DNA of 64,000 bases from contig NZ_GG749278.1 in NCBI RefSeq assembly GCF_000160555.1, positions 160,897 through 224,896 of the forward strand, given 5' to 3'. The notes under the pieces are model-generated. The model was given only the letters and a program-made list of their open reading frames with translations. It was not told the DNA's origin and ran no database searches. This DNA is from Centipeda noxia ATCC 43541. Its GTDB lineage: Bacteria > Bacillota > Negativicutes > Selenomonadales > Selenomonadaceae. Below, one piece after another: positions 1 through 8,830 of the stretch (within the stretch, counting starts at the first letter, position 1; every line of letters begins with the position of its first letter). The position numbers and the translations under genes are program-made.

Positions 1-104
1 GCACCTAAAAACTTCAAAATACGGCTGTGCATTGCAATGCACTTCTGACCGCCATCCGAAATCGGGTAATTTTTTCGCGTCATAATTTGCAGGACAGTTT
101 TCAT
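1..104 (-). CDS. Glycosyltransferase, N-terminal fragment (runs off window)
   Basis: Reading leftwards from an ATG at 104-102, 34 codons are open to the window edge, so only the N-terminus is present. It begins MKTVLQIMTRKNYP and continues with an SDGGQK stretch, which resembles the glycine-rich N-terminal loop of GT-B (family 4) glycosyltransferases. A Shine-Dalgarno AAGGA lies just upstream. It follows the GT9 gene by 35 bases on the same strand, so it is probably the next gene of the polysaccharide operon. The family call rests on a short N-terminus plus context. Confidence 0.5.
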   Translation of the reverse strand, partial: MKTVLQIMTRKNYPISDGGQKCIAMHSRILKFLG

Positions 105-139
105 TTAATCCTTCCTTAAACGCAGTATTTTCTCAGACA

Positions 140-1141
140 TTATCTACATAAAAGCGTATAGGCAAGCTGTGCCACATCCTCTGCATCGATGCTGCGAATA
201 CACCTATAATCCGTACACTTCGGTTTATTGTAACATGGCCAATATTCACAATCAAATTTTCCTGTCACGACGCTGCTGAGAGGAGTCTGCCAAATATGAA
301 AATCATTAGCTCCATTCAACATTATACTGCGGACGCCTAAACTGTAAGAAGCGTGAACAGCGAAACTATCCAAACAAATAAGCAAATCAATGTGCCGAAG
401 CTCTTCTAAAAAAAATTGCAGTTCTCCCGCAATGATATTGGAACTCTGATCAATCTCGATATTTTCTTCGAGAATTGCTCGTTCTGCGGGGGAACAAAAG
501 AATTGTACAACACAGCCTTTTTCAAGCAATAATCTATACAATCTATCCCATTTTTCCCACTCCCATAATCTGCATTTCTGGCTGGCAAAAGGGTGTATTC
601 CAATAATTGGAGGGGAAGCACATAGCCCGTTGGGTTCCTGCGTCCATTTTTGAACATCTAAATACTTTAGTAAATATGCAAGTTGGATATAGACATTTAC
701 CATATCCTTCGGTATGACGACAGGCTCAACAAGGAACGATAAGCCTCGGCGAATCAGATGATTGAAGGGATGCCCCTGCTCTCGCTCAATACTGATTATC
801 CTTTTCGGATGAACCAACCACAAAAGAAATCTCTCGCGAAAATCTCCCATTGTATCAATTGCAAGGTCATAACGTTCCTTACGGAGTGTCCATATCGTTC
901 TTGCAAGTGTGATGATATTCCATGACTTCATTCCAGCGATGGGAAATCCGGAATGGTAGACTTTATGAATTCGTGTGTTTCTTGAAAATATATCTGCAAA
1001 CTGCCGCTTTGCCCAGAGATCAATTTGCTCTTCCGGATGCCCTACACCGTACTGAAAGATCAGTGTGTTCTTTATTATCGCATCGCCAAAATTTCTCGCT
1101 TCGAGAAACAACACCTTTCTGCACTGTCTTACATCAGACAT
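140..1141 (-). CDS. Glycosyltransferase family 9 (heptosyltransferase-like)
   Basis: A 333-residue protein of the ADP-heptose:LPS heptosyltransferase-like GT9 family, which transfers sugars from nucleotide donors to a growing LPS or capsule chain at the inner face of the cytoplasmic membrane. The N-terminus has the ARNFGDAIIKN loop. The C-terminal half has IGIHPFASQKCRLWEWEKW, the usual GT9 entry into the donor site, and later DLLICLDSFAVHAS, matching the conserved D-S-hydrophobic-H signature. I chose ATG 1141 because GGGAG lies about 10 bases upstream; a TTG at 1150 would sit only one base from it. The region is AT-richer than the rest of the window. The sugar substrate cannot be told. Confidence 0.8.
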   Translation of the reverse strand: MSDVRQCRKVLFLEARNFGDAIIKNTLIFQYGVGHPEEQIDLWAKRQFADIFSRNTRIHKVYHSGFPIAGMKSWNIITLARTIWTLRKERYDLAIDTMGDFRERFLLWLVHPKRIISIEREQGHPFNHLIRRGLSFLVEPVVIPKDMVNVYIQLAYLLKYLDVQKWTQEPNGLCASPPIIGIHPFASQKCRLWEWEKWDRLYRLLLEKGCVVQFFCSPAERAILEENIEIDQSSNIIAGELQFFLEELRHIDLLICLDSFAVHASYSLGVRSIMLNGANDFHIWQTPLSSVVTGKFDCEYWPCYNKPKCTDYRCIRSIDAEDVAQLAYTLLCR

Positions 1142-1175
1142 GTATCCCAATCTCCCAAATACAATATTCTATAAA

Positions 1176-1931
1176 TCATGTAAAACTAACAGAAAAGAAA
1201 TATTTCACGAACTCCCATCCATATGCTTCAAAAAGATAGAGTCTGCTGTACCCATTTCTTTGATAGGCACGAGCCTTTTCAGAGGCACGTTCCAGCATTT
1301 TTGAAAAATTGGCATTGATGCTTGTTCCGCCGGCTTGAAAATAAGCTATAACTTCATCTCCTGGAAATATAACAATTTTAATGGGGAGTTTTCGAACCTT
1401 TAAGAACCAATCAAAATCCGCATATGCTTTAAACTGCAAATCAAAGGGGTAATTTAAGTATAACTCTCTCTTTGCAAAGCTGCTGGGATGATTCCAATTT
1501 CGGCTGGAAACAAAAGTGTCAAGGCGCGATTTCTTTTTTAGAATTTCTCCTTTTGCCCCCATATATTGAATTGTTCCATATGCAAAATCAAAAGGCGCCT
1601 CGGCATATGTTTTCTGTACTGTCTTCAGGGCAGTCGGTGTATACCAGTCGTCTGCATTCAAGAAAGCAATGTACTCCCCTTTTGCAAGCAAAACACCTTT
1701 GTTAAAAGCATCGTATATTCCACTATCTTTTTCCGAAACAAGGCTGTATATTATCCCCGCATTTTCAAATGCAGCGCGATAGGACTCCGCGATTTTTAGT
1801 GTGCGATCGGAAGACAGGCCGTCAATAATAAGATATTCATATGGTTTTACATCCTGCGTCAATACTGATTCAATTGTTCTCTTTATGGTATTTTCGCCAT
1901 TATACACAGAAGTAATTACCGTGATTTTCAT
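1176..1931 (-). CDS. Glycosyltransferase family 2
   Basis: A 251-residue GT-A fold glycosyltransferase that probably adds a sugar to a cell-surface polysaccharide. It opens with ITVITSVYNGENTIKRTIES, the classic GT2 nucleotide-binding strand, followed by DGLSSDRT. The metal-binding region is FLNADDWY, near residue 95, with the catalytic acidic motif expected of the family. There are no transmembrane segments. The ATG at 1931 has GGGAG about 9 bases upstream. It sits 34 bases before the GT9 start and 36 bases after the WbaP-type gene, all on the same strand, so the genes probably form one transcript. Base composition is AT-rich like its left neighbours. Confidence 0.85.
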   Translation of the reverse strand: MKITVITSVYNGENTIKRTIESVLTQDVKPYEYLIIDGLSSDRTLKIAESYRAAFENAGIIYSLVSEKDSGIYDAFNKGVLLAKGEYIAFLNADDWYTPTALKTVQKTYAEAPFDFAYGTIQYMGAKGEILKKKSRLDTFVSSRNWNHPSSFAKRELYLNYPFDLQFKAYADFDWFLKVRKLPIKIVIFPGDEVIAYFQAGGTSINANFSKMLERASEKARAYQRNGYSRLYLFEAYGWEFVKYFFSVSFT

Positions 1932-1967
1932 ATAATTATGCTCCCAGCCCCTTCACGATCTCCACGT

Positions 1968-3404
1968 TTAATACGCACCTTTTCCCGTGAATACCGTCTT
2001 CACAGTCTTGAAGAGGTACACAAGGTCAATCCAGATCGACCAGTTGCGAACGTACCAGGTATCCATCGCAACACGCTCTTCGTAAGTAGTGTCGCTGCGC
2101 CCGTTGACCTGCCAGATTCCGGTGATGCCCGGAGGAACCATGTAGTATTCCTTGATGTTTTCTCCGTAGCGCTCTATCTCCTGCGTCACGATCGGGCGCG
2201 GTCCCACGAGGCTCATATCGCCCCATAGGACGTTCCAGAGCTGAGGCAGTTCATCCAGACTGGTTCTGCGCAGGAACGCTCCCAGTTTTGTGACGCGCGG
2301 ATCATGGGTCAGCTTAAAGGATTTTTCCCACTCCCGCCGTGCAGCCGGGTTCTCTGCAAGATACTCCTCCAAACGGTGCTGCGCATCCGATACCATCGTC
2401 TGAAACTTGTAGCACGGAAAGAGTTTTCCATGCTGCCCGACACGCCGGTGGGCAAAGATCACGCGGCCTTTGTTGTCAATCCCGACAATGATGCACAGGA
2501 CGAGCAGAAAGGGCAGGATGAGCAGGCCTCCGCAAATTGTTGCAGTGAGATCAAACAACCTCTTGGCAAAGCGGTTTCGCTTGCGGGCAAGGTTGTTGCG
2601 GATACTCAGCATAAACACCTTTTCGGTGTAAAAAGGCTCCACGCCGATGTTTCCGAGCGGAAGTGCCAGCAAATCCGGCACAAACAGGACATCACGAACG
2701 AGCGGCTGGATTCTGGAGATCAGTTGTCCCAAGCGTTCACTTTGCAGTCCCGGTGCCGTGATGATGACCGTATCGACGCCGGAACTGCGGATGATGGTCT
2801 CGGCGTCTGCCAGTGTGCCCATCAGCTGGAATTGCTGCGGCAGCGTCTTGGAGATCGGATGGTCGTCGAGAATGCCGATGACCTCGTAGCGGTACCCGAG
2901 ATCCCCGTCGAAAAAGTGAAGGACCTGTTCCGCTGTCTTTCCTGCACCGATCAGGATGACGGGCTTTGTCAGCGTATGCGTTGCTTTCAGGAGCTTTAGG
3001 AGAATATAGCGCACTGCATAGATACTGAGCAGTGCGAGACAGCCGAACAGCACAACATAGAGGCGCGACGCGAGCAGTCCCGCCTGCATGAAGTAGAGTG
3101 CCAGAATGCACGCAATCATCGAGTAGAGCACAGCGTAAAAGATCTTGCGCACAGTCTCGAGGACAGGCTGCATCTTCGTATACGTCTGCATTCCCCACAA
3201 GAACGCAATGAATACGAGCGGTATCCAAAAAAGGAGATAGGAGAACGGCACGTAGAAGGTGCGCCCAACAATCATCCCGTATATTTCATGCAGTTCAAAC
3301 GCCATTTTCTCCGCGAACAGAATGGCGAGATAATCGAAGGCCATAAAAAGGAGGGGAGCACATAATCTGCGCATGCGAGCCGACATCTGCGATCTCGTTT
3401 GCAT
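1968..3404 (-). CDS. Undecaprenyl-phosphate sugar-1-phosphate transferase (WbaP-type)
   Basis: A 478-residue polyprenyl glycosylphosphotransferase that starts repeat-unit synthesis by moving a sugar-1-phosphate from a UDP-sugar to undecaprenyl phosphate at the cytoplasmic membrane. Four or five N-terminal membrane segments (about 1-135) are followed by a Rossmann-like domain with VILIGAGKTAEQ (about 148-160). After a further membrane segment comes the catalytic domain, with KFQTMVSDAQ, LRRTSLDELPQLWNVLWGD and LVGPRPI. The C-terminus has PGITGIWQVNGRSD. Length and order fit WbaP/galactose-type enzymes. A strong ribosome site GGAGGGGAG precedes the ATG. It is the first gene of the leftward polysaccharide group; which sugar it transfers is not determined. 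Confidence 0.88.
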   Translation of the reverse strand: MQTRSQMSARMRRLCAPLLFMAFDYLAILFAEKMAFELHEIYGMIVGRTFYVPFSYLLFWIPLVFIAFLWGMQTYTKMQPVLETVRKIFYAVLYSMIACILALYFMQAGLLASRLYVVLFGCLALLSIYAVRYILLKLLKATHTLTKPVILIGAGKTAEQVLHFFDGDLGYRYEVIGILDDHPISKTLPQQFQLMGTLADAETIIRSSGVDTVIITAPGLQSERLGQLISRIQPLVRDVLFVPDLLALPLGNIGVEPFYTEKVFMLSIRNNLARKRNRFAKRLFDLTATICGGLLILPFLLVLCIIVGIDNKGRVIFAHRRVGQHGKLFPCYKFQTMVSDAQHRLEEYLAENPAARREWEKSFKLTHDPRVTKLGAFLRRTSLDELPQLWNVLWGDMSLVGPRPIVTQEIERYGENIKEYYMVPPGITGIWQVNGRSDTTYEERVAMDTWYVRNWSIWIDLVYLFKTVKTVFTGKGAY

Positions 3405-3445
3405 GAATGTACTCCCCTCCCTTCATGTCTAAGGAAAATGACTGT

Positions 3446-4387
3446 TTAAAAAAGCTCCAACGTCTTGAGCAGAAATAGCCATCCAAAGATGGTAAAGCAG
3501 GACAATGCGCTGCTGTATACGACACAGTTGCCGGCGAGCTCGGCATCCGCCCGCATCTGCTGCGCCATGGCAAATCCTGCAACAGCACAGGGCGTGGCAA
3601 ATATGGCGACGAGCGTGACGAGTTCCACACCCCGGAAGCCGAGTGCGATCGCGAGTGTAAGCATAATCACCGGCACAAGGATCAGACGCGATACCAGGCA
3701 AAAGACAAGCTGGCGCAGGTGCTTGCGGAAGCTGCCACCACGGAAGGAGGCCCCGAGGATGATAAGTGCCACGGGTGTCGTAGCCGCCGCGATCTGTGCC
3801 ACGGGTTTCAGCACGGGGGCAGGGATCGGCAGCTCCGCGAGACGACAGAGACCCCCTGCGATCGCACCCATAATCATAGGATTCATTAGTACGCCGCGCA
3901 GGATCGGCAGGAGATCGAACCGTCCGCCGCGAAAGGTCTCGAGAACGAGCACGCCGAGGACGTTGTAGAGCGGAACGATCGCAGCGACCATCATCGTTGG
4001 TATAGCGAGCACCGCATCGCCGAAAATATTGCTGATGAGAGGGATGCCCATGAGCACGAAGTTGCTGCGAAAAATCGCCTGGATCATCGGCCCGCGCCGT
4101 GCATTGTCCACCTCAATCCGACAGACGATGATACCGAAGACAAGCGCCGTGAGGAGCACACCGCCCGCGCCGAAAAGCATCAGTTCCGGCTGAAACGCCG
4201 TTCCCGGATCGGAGACATAGATGTTGTAGAACATCATGAAGAAGAAGAACACCTGGAACACCATGCGGTTCACATGCAGGAGTTCCTCCTCCGTGAGCAG
4301 ACGCGACCGCTTTATAAAAACGCCCACGGCCATCAGGCAGAACAAGGGGACGACGCCGCCAAGCGCGACAAAAAAATTGCTGAGCAT
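3446..4387 (-). CDS. AEC-family (auxin efflux carrier-type) transporter
   Basis: A 313-residue polytopic membrane protein with about ten hydrophobic segments arranged as two halves. This is the pattern of the AEC family, which includes bacterial malate and other carboxylate permeases. The segment LVTLVAIFATPCAVAGFAMA carries the ATP-C/A-A-G motif typical of the second half. A central polar loop (about 195-215) separates the halves. Substrate is unknown. A promoter lies 25-60 bases upstream (4419-4447), so it appears to be transcribed independently of the hisJ-like operon behind it. The start is placed at ATG 4387, preceded by GGGGAGG. Confidence 0.8.
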   Translation of the reverse strand: MLSNFFVALGGVVPLFCLMAVGVFIKRSRLLTEEELLHVNRMVFQVFFFFMMFYNIYVSDPGTAFQPELMLFGAGGVLLTALVFGIIVCRIEVDNARRGPMIQAIFRSNFVLMGIPLISNIFGDAVLAIPTMMVAAIVPLYNVLGVLVLETFRGGRFDLLPILRGVLMNPMIMGAIAGGLCRLAELPIPAPVLKPVAQIAAATTPVALIILGASFRGGSFRKHLRQLVFCLVSRLILVPVIMLTLAIALGFRGVELVTLVAIFATPCAVAGFAMAQQMRADAELAGNCVVYSSALSCFTIFGWLFLLKTLELF

Positions 4388-4418
4388 AAAAAAAGCGCCT
4401 CCCCATCCATTGTCCTAT

Positions 4419-4447
4419 ATTATAACAGGAAAGGACAGGAGAGGCAA
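4419..4447 (-). promoter_or_regulatory. Sigma-A-type promoter for the AEC transporter
   Basis: On the minus strand TTGCCT (4447-4442) and TATAAT (4424-4419) are separated by 17 bases, and the -10 is extended by TGT (TGTTATAAT). Transcription would start near 4412, about 25 bases before the transporter ATG. Confidence 0.7.
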
Positions 4448-4508
4448 CGGATAAAAGCCCGGCCCGCGGCGACGGATTGCCTGTATCTTCACGCATTGCG
4501 GAGAATCT

Positions 4509-5288
4509 TTATGCACACAGACGCATCTTCCGTTCACGGAATGTGACGACCTGCAGATCGAACGCGCGGGCAAGCTCCTGCGCGCACGCGTAATGGTTCC
4601 CGACAGCATTCGGAACATGGGCGTCCGATCCGATGGTAACAGCCCGCCCGCCGAGTTCGCGGTAGCGCCGATAGACGGGTGCGAGTTCCTTGATGCCGCG
4701 CGGTGCACCGAGACGGCGCGTATTGATCTCGATGACAGTATCGGTCTCGACGAGTGCGCGCAGAACGGCATCCACATCGTCGCTAAATTCTCCATAGGAG
4801 ATCTCGGGATTCTCGAACGGCGCATTGCGCGCTATGTAGTCGATATGTGCAAGCACATTGATGAAAGGATGTGCATAGATCTCGTCGCGCATGACGGTAA
4901 AGTACTCATGGTACATTTCCGCCTTTGCACGCCCCTCAAAGGTCTCGGCAAAATATAAATCTTTCACGTCCAGAAAGTGAATGGAACCGAGCACAAAATC
5001 AAACGGAACGCGCTGCAAAAACGCGGCATTTTTCGCGCGCGCACTTGCCATCATTCCCATCTCGACGCCGAGCGAAAGGTTCCCCTCCGCCCGCAGAGGC
5101 TCATATGCCGCCCAGTATTCCTCTGGATTGAAGATAAACTCCTCCGCCCCTGCCGCGGGGTAGTCGTAGTCCAGATGCTCGGTAAAGACGAGCCCGAGCC
5201 CCTGCTTCTCCGCCGCCGTCAGCGCCTCCGCCGCCGTCATCTCTGCATCGGCAGAAAATGCCGTATGGATATGGCTGTCAAAAAACAT
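4509..5288 (-). CDS. PHP-domain phosphatase, HisJ/histidinol-phosphatase-like
   Basis: A 259-residue PHP-fold metal-dependent phosphatase. The N-terminal FDSHIHTAFSADAEMT gives the H-x-H metal pair, and FTEHLDYDYP supplies the next ligand. FVLGSIHFLD, VLAHIDYIAR and TIGSDAHVP complete the usual PHP histidine/aspartate set. Length and motif order match the HisJ-type histidinol phosphatases that remove phosphate from L-histidinol phosphate. No other histidine genes are nearby, so a different sugar or amino-alcohol phosphate is possible. It begins two bases after the rsmA stop and is the last gene of the leftward operon. Confidence 0.75.
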   Translation of the reverse strand: MFFDSHIHTAFSADAEMTAAEALTAAEKQGLGLVFTEHLDYDYPAAGAEEFIFNPEEYWAAYEPLRAEGNLSLGVEMGMMASARAKNAAFLQRVPFDFVLGSIHFLDVKDLYFAETFEGRAKAEMYHEYFTVMRDEIYAHPFINVLAHIDYIARNAPFENPEISYGEFSDDVDAVLRALVETDTVIEINTRRLGAPRGIKELAPVYRRYRELGGRAVTIGSDAHVPNAVGNHYACAQELARAFDLQVVTFRERKMRLCA

Positions 5289-5290
5289 TG

Positions 5291-6169
5291 TTACGCCTCC
5301 CGCATTTCCAGATCTCCAACAGCGTCAGACAAACGCGCAAAGTCCGCAAGAGAGAGCTGCTCGCCGCGTGTATTCTCCGCAATCCCTGCCGCCGAGAGTC
5401 CTGCACGGCTCATCTCCTTCGTCAGCCCTGCACCCGTCAGCGCGTTGAGGAGCATCTTGCGCCGCTGTCCGAATGCGGCGCGGATCAGTCGGAAAAAGAG
5501 TTTTTCATCGGCCGGCGCAGCGGCCGGCGTCTCCCGCACGCGGCAGGCGACGACCGCACTCGTAACCTCGGGCGCAGGCATGAACGCACGCGGCGGCACA
5601 TCCATGACTATGCGCGGCTCGGTGAAATACTGCACGGCAATCGAAAGTGCGCCGTAGTCCTTTGATCCGGGGCGTGCCGTCATACGGACAGCGACCTCCT
5701 TCTGCACCATCGTGACAAGGCGCTCGATCGGCAGGCGCTGTTCGAGCAGCGTCATGATGATCGGCGTCGTGATGTAGTAGGGCAGATTTGCAGCGACCTT
5801 AAAGCGCTCGCCCTCCTTTAGTCCGAGGATTTCCGGGATATTCAGCTTCAGGATGTCCCCCGGCACAATCGTGACATTGTCATAGCCCTTCAGCGTCTCG
5901 GCAAGCACGCGCGGCAGTTTCTTGTCAATCTCAACGGCGACGACCCGCGCACCGGTCTCAGCAAGGCCCTGGGTGAGCGTTCCGATGCCGGGTCCGATCT
6001 CGAGCACCGTATCTCCCGGCGCGAGTTCCGCGGCCTCCACAATGCCGCGCACGACGCCGACATCTATGAGAAAGTTCTGCCCGAGCCGCTTGCTCGCACG
6101 CAGGCGAAATGCGTTCAGGATGTGGCGCGTGACCTTTGGATTGGCAATGACGGGAATTCCTGCGTTCAT
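5291..6169 (-). CDS. rsmA: 16S rRNA (adenine1518/1519-N6)-dimethyltransferase RsmA (KsgA)
   Basis: A 292-residue SAM-dependent enzyme that dimethylates two adjacent adenines in helix 45 of 16S rRNA late in small-subunit assembly. Visible motifs are LGQNFLID at the N-terminus, the SAM loop VLEIGPGIGTLTQGLAE (about 57-73), VVAVEIDKK, GDILKLN, and the catalytic ANLPYYIT motif. The C-terminal small domain has PPRAFMPAPEVTSAVV. The ATG overlaps the rnmV stop as ATGA, so translation is probably coupled. The rnmV-rsmA pairing is standard in Firmicutes. Confidence 0.96.
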   Translation of the reverse strand: MNAGIPVIANPKVTRHILNAFRLRASKRLGQNFLIDVGVVRGIVEAAELAPGDTVLEIGPGIGTLTQGLAETGARVVAVEIDKKLPRVLAETLKGYDNVTIVPGDILKLNIPEILGLKEGERFKVAANLPYYITTPIIMTLLEQRLPIERLVTMVQKEVAVRMTARPGSKDYGALSIAVQYFTEPRIVMDVPPRAFMPAPEVTSAVVACRVRETPAAAPADEKLFFRLIRAAFGQRRKMLLNALTGAGLTKEMSRAGLSAAGIAENTRGEQLSLADFARLSDAVGDLEMREA

Positions 6170-6705
6170 GACAGCTCCTCCATTGCAGATTCAAATTCAT
6201 CGCGCGTAATCCCATAGGTATTGAGGCGCCGCAGAAAAGTCTTGGCATTCGCAAAGCCGATCCCGAGACGCCGGCCGAGGAATGCGCGCCGTACGGCAGC
6301 ATCCTGTGTTCCCGTGAGTCCGCAGGTCATCATATCACTCATGGAAAAAAGAGGCTCCGGACGCTCCATCGGCGTACGAACGAGCGCGAGCGCCGCACGG
6401 ATAGCGGCAGGATTTGCCTGCTCTACGCCGATATCTCCATCGTTCACATTCGTCGCATCCTCGACAGGAATGAAGGCGTGCTTTGCACGCGGGAACATCC
6501 CGATCAGCCGCGCGCGGATGCGTTCGCCGACGGTATCGGGATCGGTGAGGATAATGATGCCGCGTTTTTCGTAGGCGGCGCGAATGTTCTTGATCGCGGA
6601 ATTCCGCAGGCGAAATCCGTCGGTGATGATGCAGTCCGCCTCAACCGCGCGCCGCACGGCAGCAATGTCCATCTTCCCCTCGACAACGATGACTTCTTTG
6701 ATCAC
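6166..6705 (-). CDS. rnmV: Ribonuclease M5 (5S rRNA maturation)
   Basis: A 179-residue TOPRIM nuclease that trims 5S rRNA precursors in Firmicutes. The TOPRIM glutamate is in IVVEGKMDIAAVRRAV at the N-terminus, and the D-x-D pair is ILTDPDTVGERIR near residue 55. The C-terminal region with SDMMTCGLTG and RRAFLGRRLGIG fits the RNA-binding part of the family. The start is GTG, overlapping the tmk stop as GTGA. It overlaps rsmA downstream by four bases. Length is normal for the family. Confidence 0.94.
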   Translation of the reverse strand: MIKEVIVVEGKMDIAAVRRAVEADCIITDGFRLRNSAIKNIRAAYEKRGIIILTDPDTVGERIRARLIGMFPRAKHAFIPVEDATNVNDGDIGVEQANPAAIRAALALVRTPMERPEPLFSMSDMMTCGLTGTQDAAVRRAFLGRRLGIGFANAKTFLRRLNTYGITRDEFESAMEELS

Positions 6706-7379
6706 AGCCGCCTCACAGCTTCCCCGTACAGTTTCTCGTGAATTGCCTCAATCGGCAGCGGTGCACCATCCGTACTCGAAGGGATGCGCACCCAGCCGTA
6801 GCGCTCGGCGAGGAGGACATAGGCGGCATGTGCACGTTCGAGATAAGCGGCGTCGCGCTCGTGGATGTCGGGTGCTGCGCCCTTCTCCTTTGCCCGCATG
6901 GCGATCAGATGATCCGCCGCGCACGGCTCCATATCGAGGAAGAACACGGCATCCGGCACAGGCAGCCCCATCTTGCGGAACTCGAGATCGTAGAGCCAGT
7001 CGAGATATGCGTCCCGCTCCGCTGCGTCTCCGATCTTCACTGCTTGATGCACCATATTCGAGGTCGTATAGCGGTCAGCGAGGATAACAGCACCATCCTC
7101 GTAGTCCTTCCCCCACTTCATCCGATAGGAGGCATAGCGGTCCACGGCAAAAAAAGTCGAGGCAGCATAGGCATTCACATCATCCGCATGCGTACCGAAA
7201 TCTCCGCGCAGATACATGCGCACAAGCATGGACGAATCCGCCTCATAGTCGGGAAAGGCAACGGGCACAACGCGGCGCCCCTCCCGCACAAGCCGCTCTG
7301 CGAGCATGCGTGTCTGCGTTTCCTTGCCCGAGCCGTCCCCCGCCTCAATGATAAAAAGCTTTCCTTTTGCCATCGTCAT
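6702..7379 (-). CDS. tmk: Thymidylate kinase
   Basis: A 225-residue P-loop kinase that converts dTMP to dTDP. The Walker A loop is EAGDGSGKETQTR (residues about 12-24), a variant of the family's E-G-x-x-G-x-G-K-T-T-Q with glutamate where threonine is usual. The DRY nucleoside-binding motif appears as ILADRYTTSN. A central VFFLDMEP strand and a lid-like segment with RAKEKGAA follow. ATG 7379 overlaps the decarboxylase stop as ATGA; a second ATG two codons later is also possible. The decarboxylase-tmk order is common in Firmicutes. The unusual P-loop suggests a divergent subfamily but does not change the call. Confidence 0.85.
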   Translation of the reverse strand: MTMAKGKLFIIEAGDGSGKETQTRMLAERLVREGRRVVPVAFPDYEADSSMLVRMYLRGDFGTHADDVNAYAASTFFAVDRYASYRMKWGKDYEDGAVILADRYTTSNMVHQAVKIGDAAERDAYLDWLYDLEFRKMGLPVPDAVFFLDMEPCAADHLIAMRAKEKGAAPDIHERDAAYLERAHAAYVLLAERYGWVRIPSSTDGAPLPIEAIHEKLYGEAVRRL

Positions 7380-8830
7380 CCTTCCGCAATCACCGTCACC
7401 GTCCGAAGAGACATATCCGCCGCACCGACAACGTGTGCACCGACCGCACGCATGGCACGCAGGTAGCGAAGCGTCTCCTGATCAATCACATCGCCGGGCG
7501 CAAGCACGGGAATCCCCGGCGGATAGAACATGATCGTCTCCGCCGCCGTACGCCCCGCGGCAGATTCCGCCGCAATGCATTCGCTGCGCGCAAAATATGC
7601 GTCCCGCGGCGAGAGTGCCGTCTGCGGCAGAGGCGGCAGCGCAAGAAATGCTGTCTCCGACCCGCGTGACGTACACACGGGAGCATTGCGTTGCGCCATG
7701 CTCCGGAGCGCAGCGAGCAGCAGTTCTGCCTCCCGTTCTCCGTCCGCATAGGAGAGCAGAAAGAGCACATTGCGCGCATCGGCAAGCTCGCAGGCAATGC
7801 CGCGCCGCCGCAGTTCCTCCTCCGCAGCAAAGCCCGTCATCCCGAGGCCTGTAACCTGCACCGTGATCTTCGTCGGATCGAGCGCTGCCGCCCCTGCCGT
7901 GCCCATATACTCCGGCCCGAACGACCAGAGTCCCTCGATCTCATTGATCCGGCGGCGCAGCTCCCCGGCCAGACGGATGGCGGAGGCGAGGCGTCCCCGC
8001 CCCTCCTCCGCCATCTGTGCCCGCGCTGTGTCGAGCGAGGCGAGCAGGACCTCATTCGGACTCGTTGACTGCATGATCCCCGATGCCGCACGAATGCGCT
8101 CTGCTGGCACACGTCCGCCGCGCGCCAGCAGCATGGAGGTCTGCGTCAACGAACCGAGCAGCTTATGCGTGCTCTCCGCCGAGAGGTCTGCCCCCGCCGT
8201 CATTGCAGACGGCGGCAGCGCGTCCGAGAAGGCGAAATGCGGCCCGTGCGCCGCGTCCGTGAGGAGCAGCATATCATGCGCATGCAGGAACTCTGCGATC
8301 GCCGCCAGCTCTGTCGCCACGCCGTAATACGTCGGATAGACAAGGAGTGCCGCGCGCGCCTCGGGGTGTTTCCGCACGGCATCCTTCACCGCCCCGAGCG
8401 ATATGCCCATCGCAATGCCGAGGCGCGTATCGATCTCCGGCTGCAGCCAGACGGGCCGCACCCCCGTGAGAATCATCGCACCGACGACGGACCGGTGCGC
8501 ATTGCGCGGCACGAGGAGCACATCGCCGGGCGCAAGCGCCGCCATCAGCATGGTATGAATCGCGCCCGTCGTCCCGTTCACCATGAAATATGCCGCATCC
8601 GCACCGTACGTCTCTGCCGCCAGTTCCTCCGCCGTGCGGATACAGCCCGTCGGCGTATGGAGATCGTCGAGTTCCGACGTCAACGAGACATCAGCGCGCA
8701 GCCCTTCCTCTGTAAAGAAGCGGCGCAGCAGCAGATGGGCGCCGCGTCCGCCCTTATGCCCCGGCGTGTGGAACGGCAGGACGCCGCATCCCGCGTAGCG
8801 GAGCACCGCCTCCGCAAGCGGCGCGCTCAC
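7376..8830 (-). CDS. Orn/Lys/Arg decarboxylase family, PLP-dependent
   Basis: A 484-residue fold-type I PLP enzyme of the short Firmicute decarboxylase group, related to B. subtilis SpeA and YaaO, which makes agmatine or cadaverine from arginine or lysine. It opens with LPFHTPGHKGGRG, the family N-terminal signature. MVNGTTGAIHTML binds the cofactor phosphate, TDAAHGPH supplies the PLP aspartate, and SAESTHKLLGSLTQTS contains the Schiff-base lysine. The start is GTG and overlaps the kinase stop as GTGA. It is shorter than the E. coli inducible enzymes and lacks their N-terminal wing domain. The amino-acid substrate cannot be told from sequence alone. Confidence 0.88.
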   Translation of the reverse strand: MSAPLAEAVLRYAGCGVLPFHTPGHKGGRGAHLLLRRFFTEEGLRADVSLTSELDDLHTPTGCIRTAEELAAETYGADAAYFMVNGTTGAIHTMLMAALAPGDVLLVPRNAHRSVVGAMILTGVRPVWLQPEIDTRLGIAMGISLGAVKDAVRKHPEARAALLVYPTYYGVATELAAIAEFLHAHDMLLLTDAAHGPHFAFSDALPPSAMTAGADLSAESTHKLLGSLTQTSMLLARGGRVPAERIRAASGIMQSTSPNEVLLASLDTARAQMAEEGRGRLASAIRLAGELRRRINEIEGLWSFGPEYMGTAGAAALDPTKITVQVTGLGMTGFAAEEELRRRGIACELADARNVLFLLSYADGEREAELLLAALRSMAQRNAPVCTSRGSETAFLALPPLPQTALSPRDAYFARSECIAAESAAGRTAAETIMFYPPGIPVLAPGDVIDQETLRYLRAMRAVGAHVVGAADMSLRTVTVIAEG

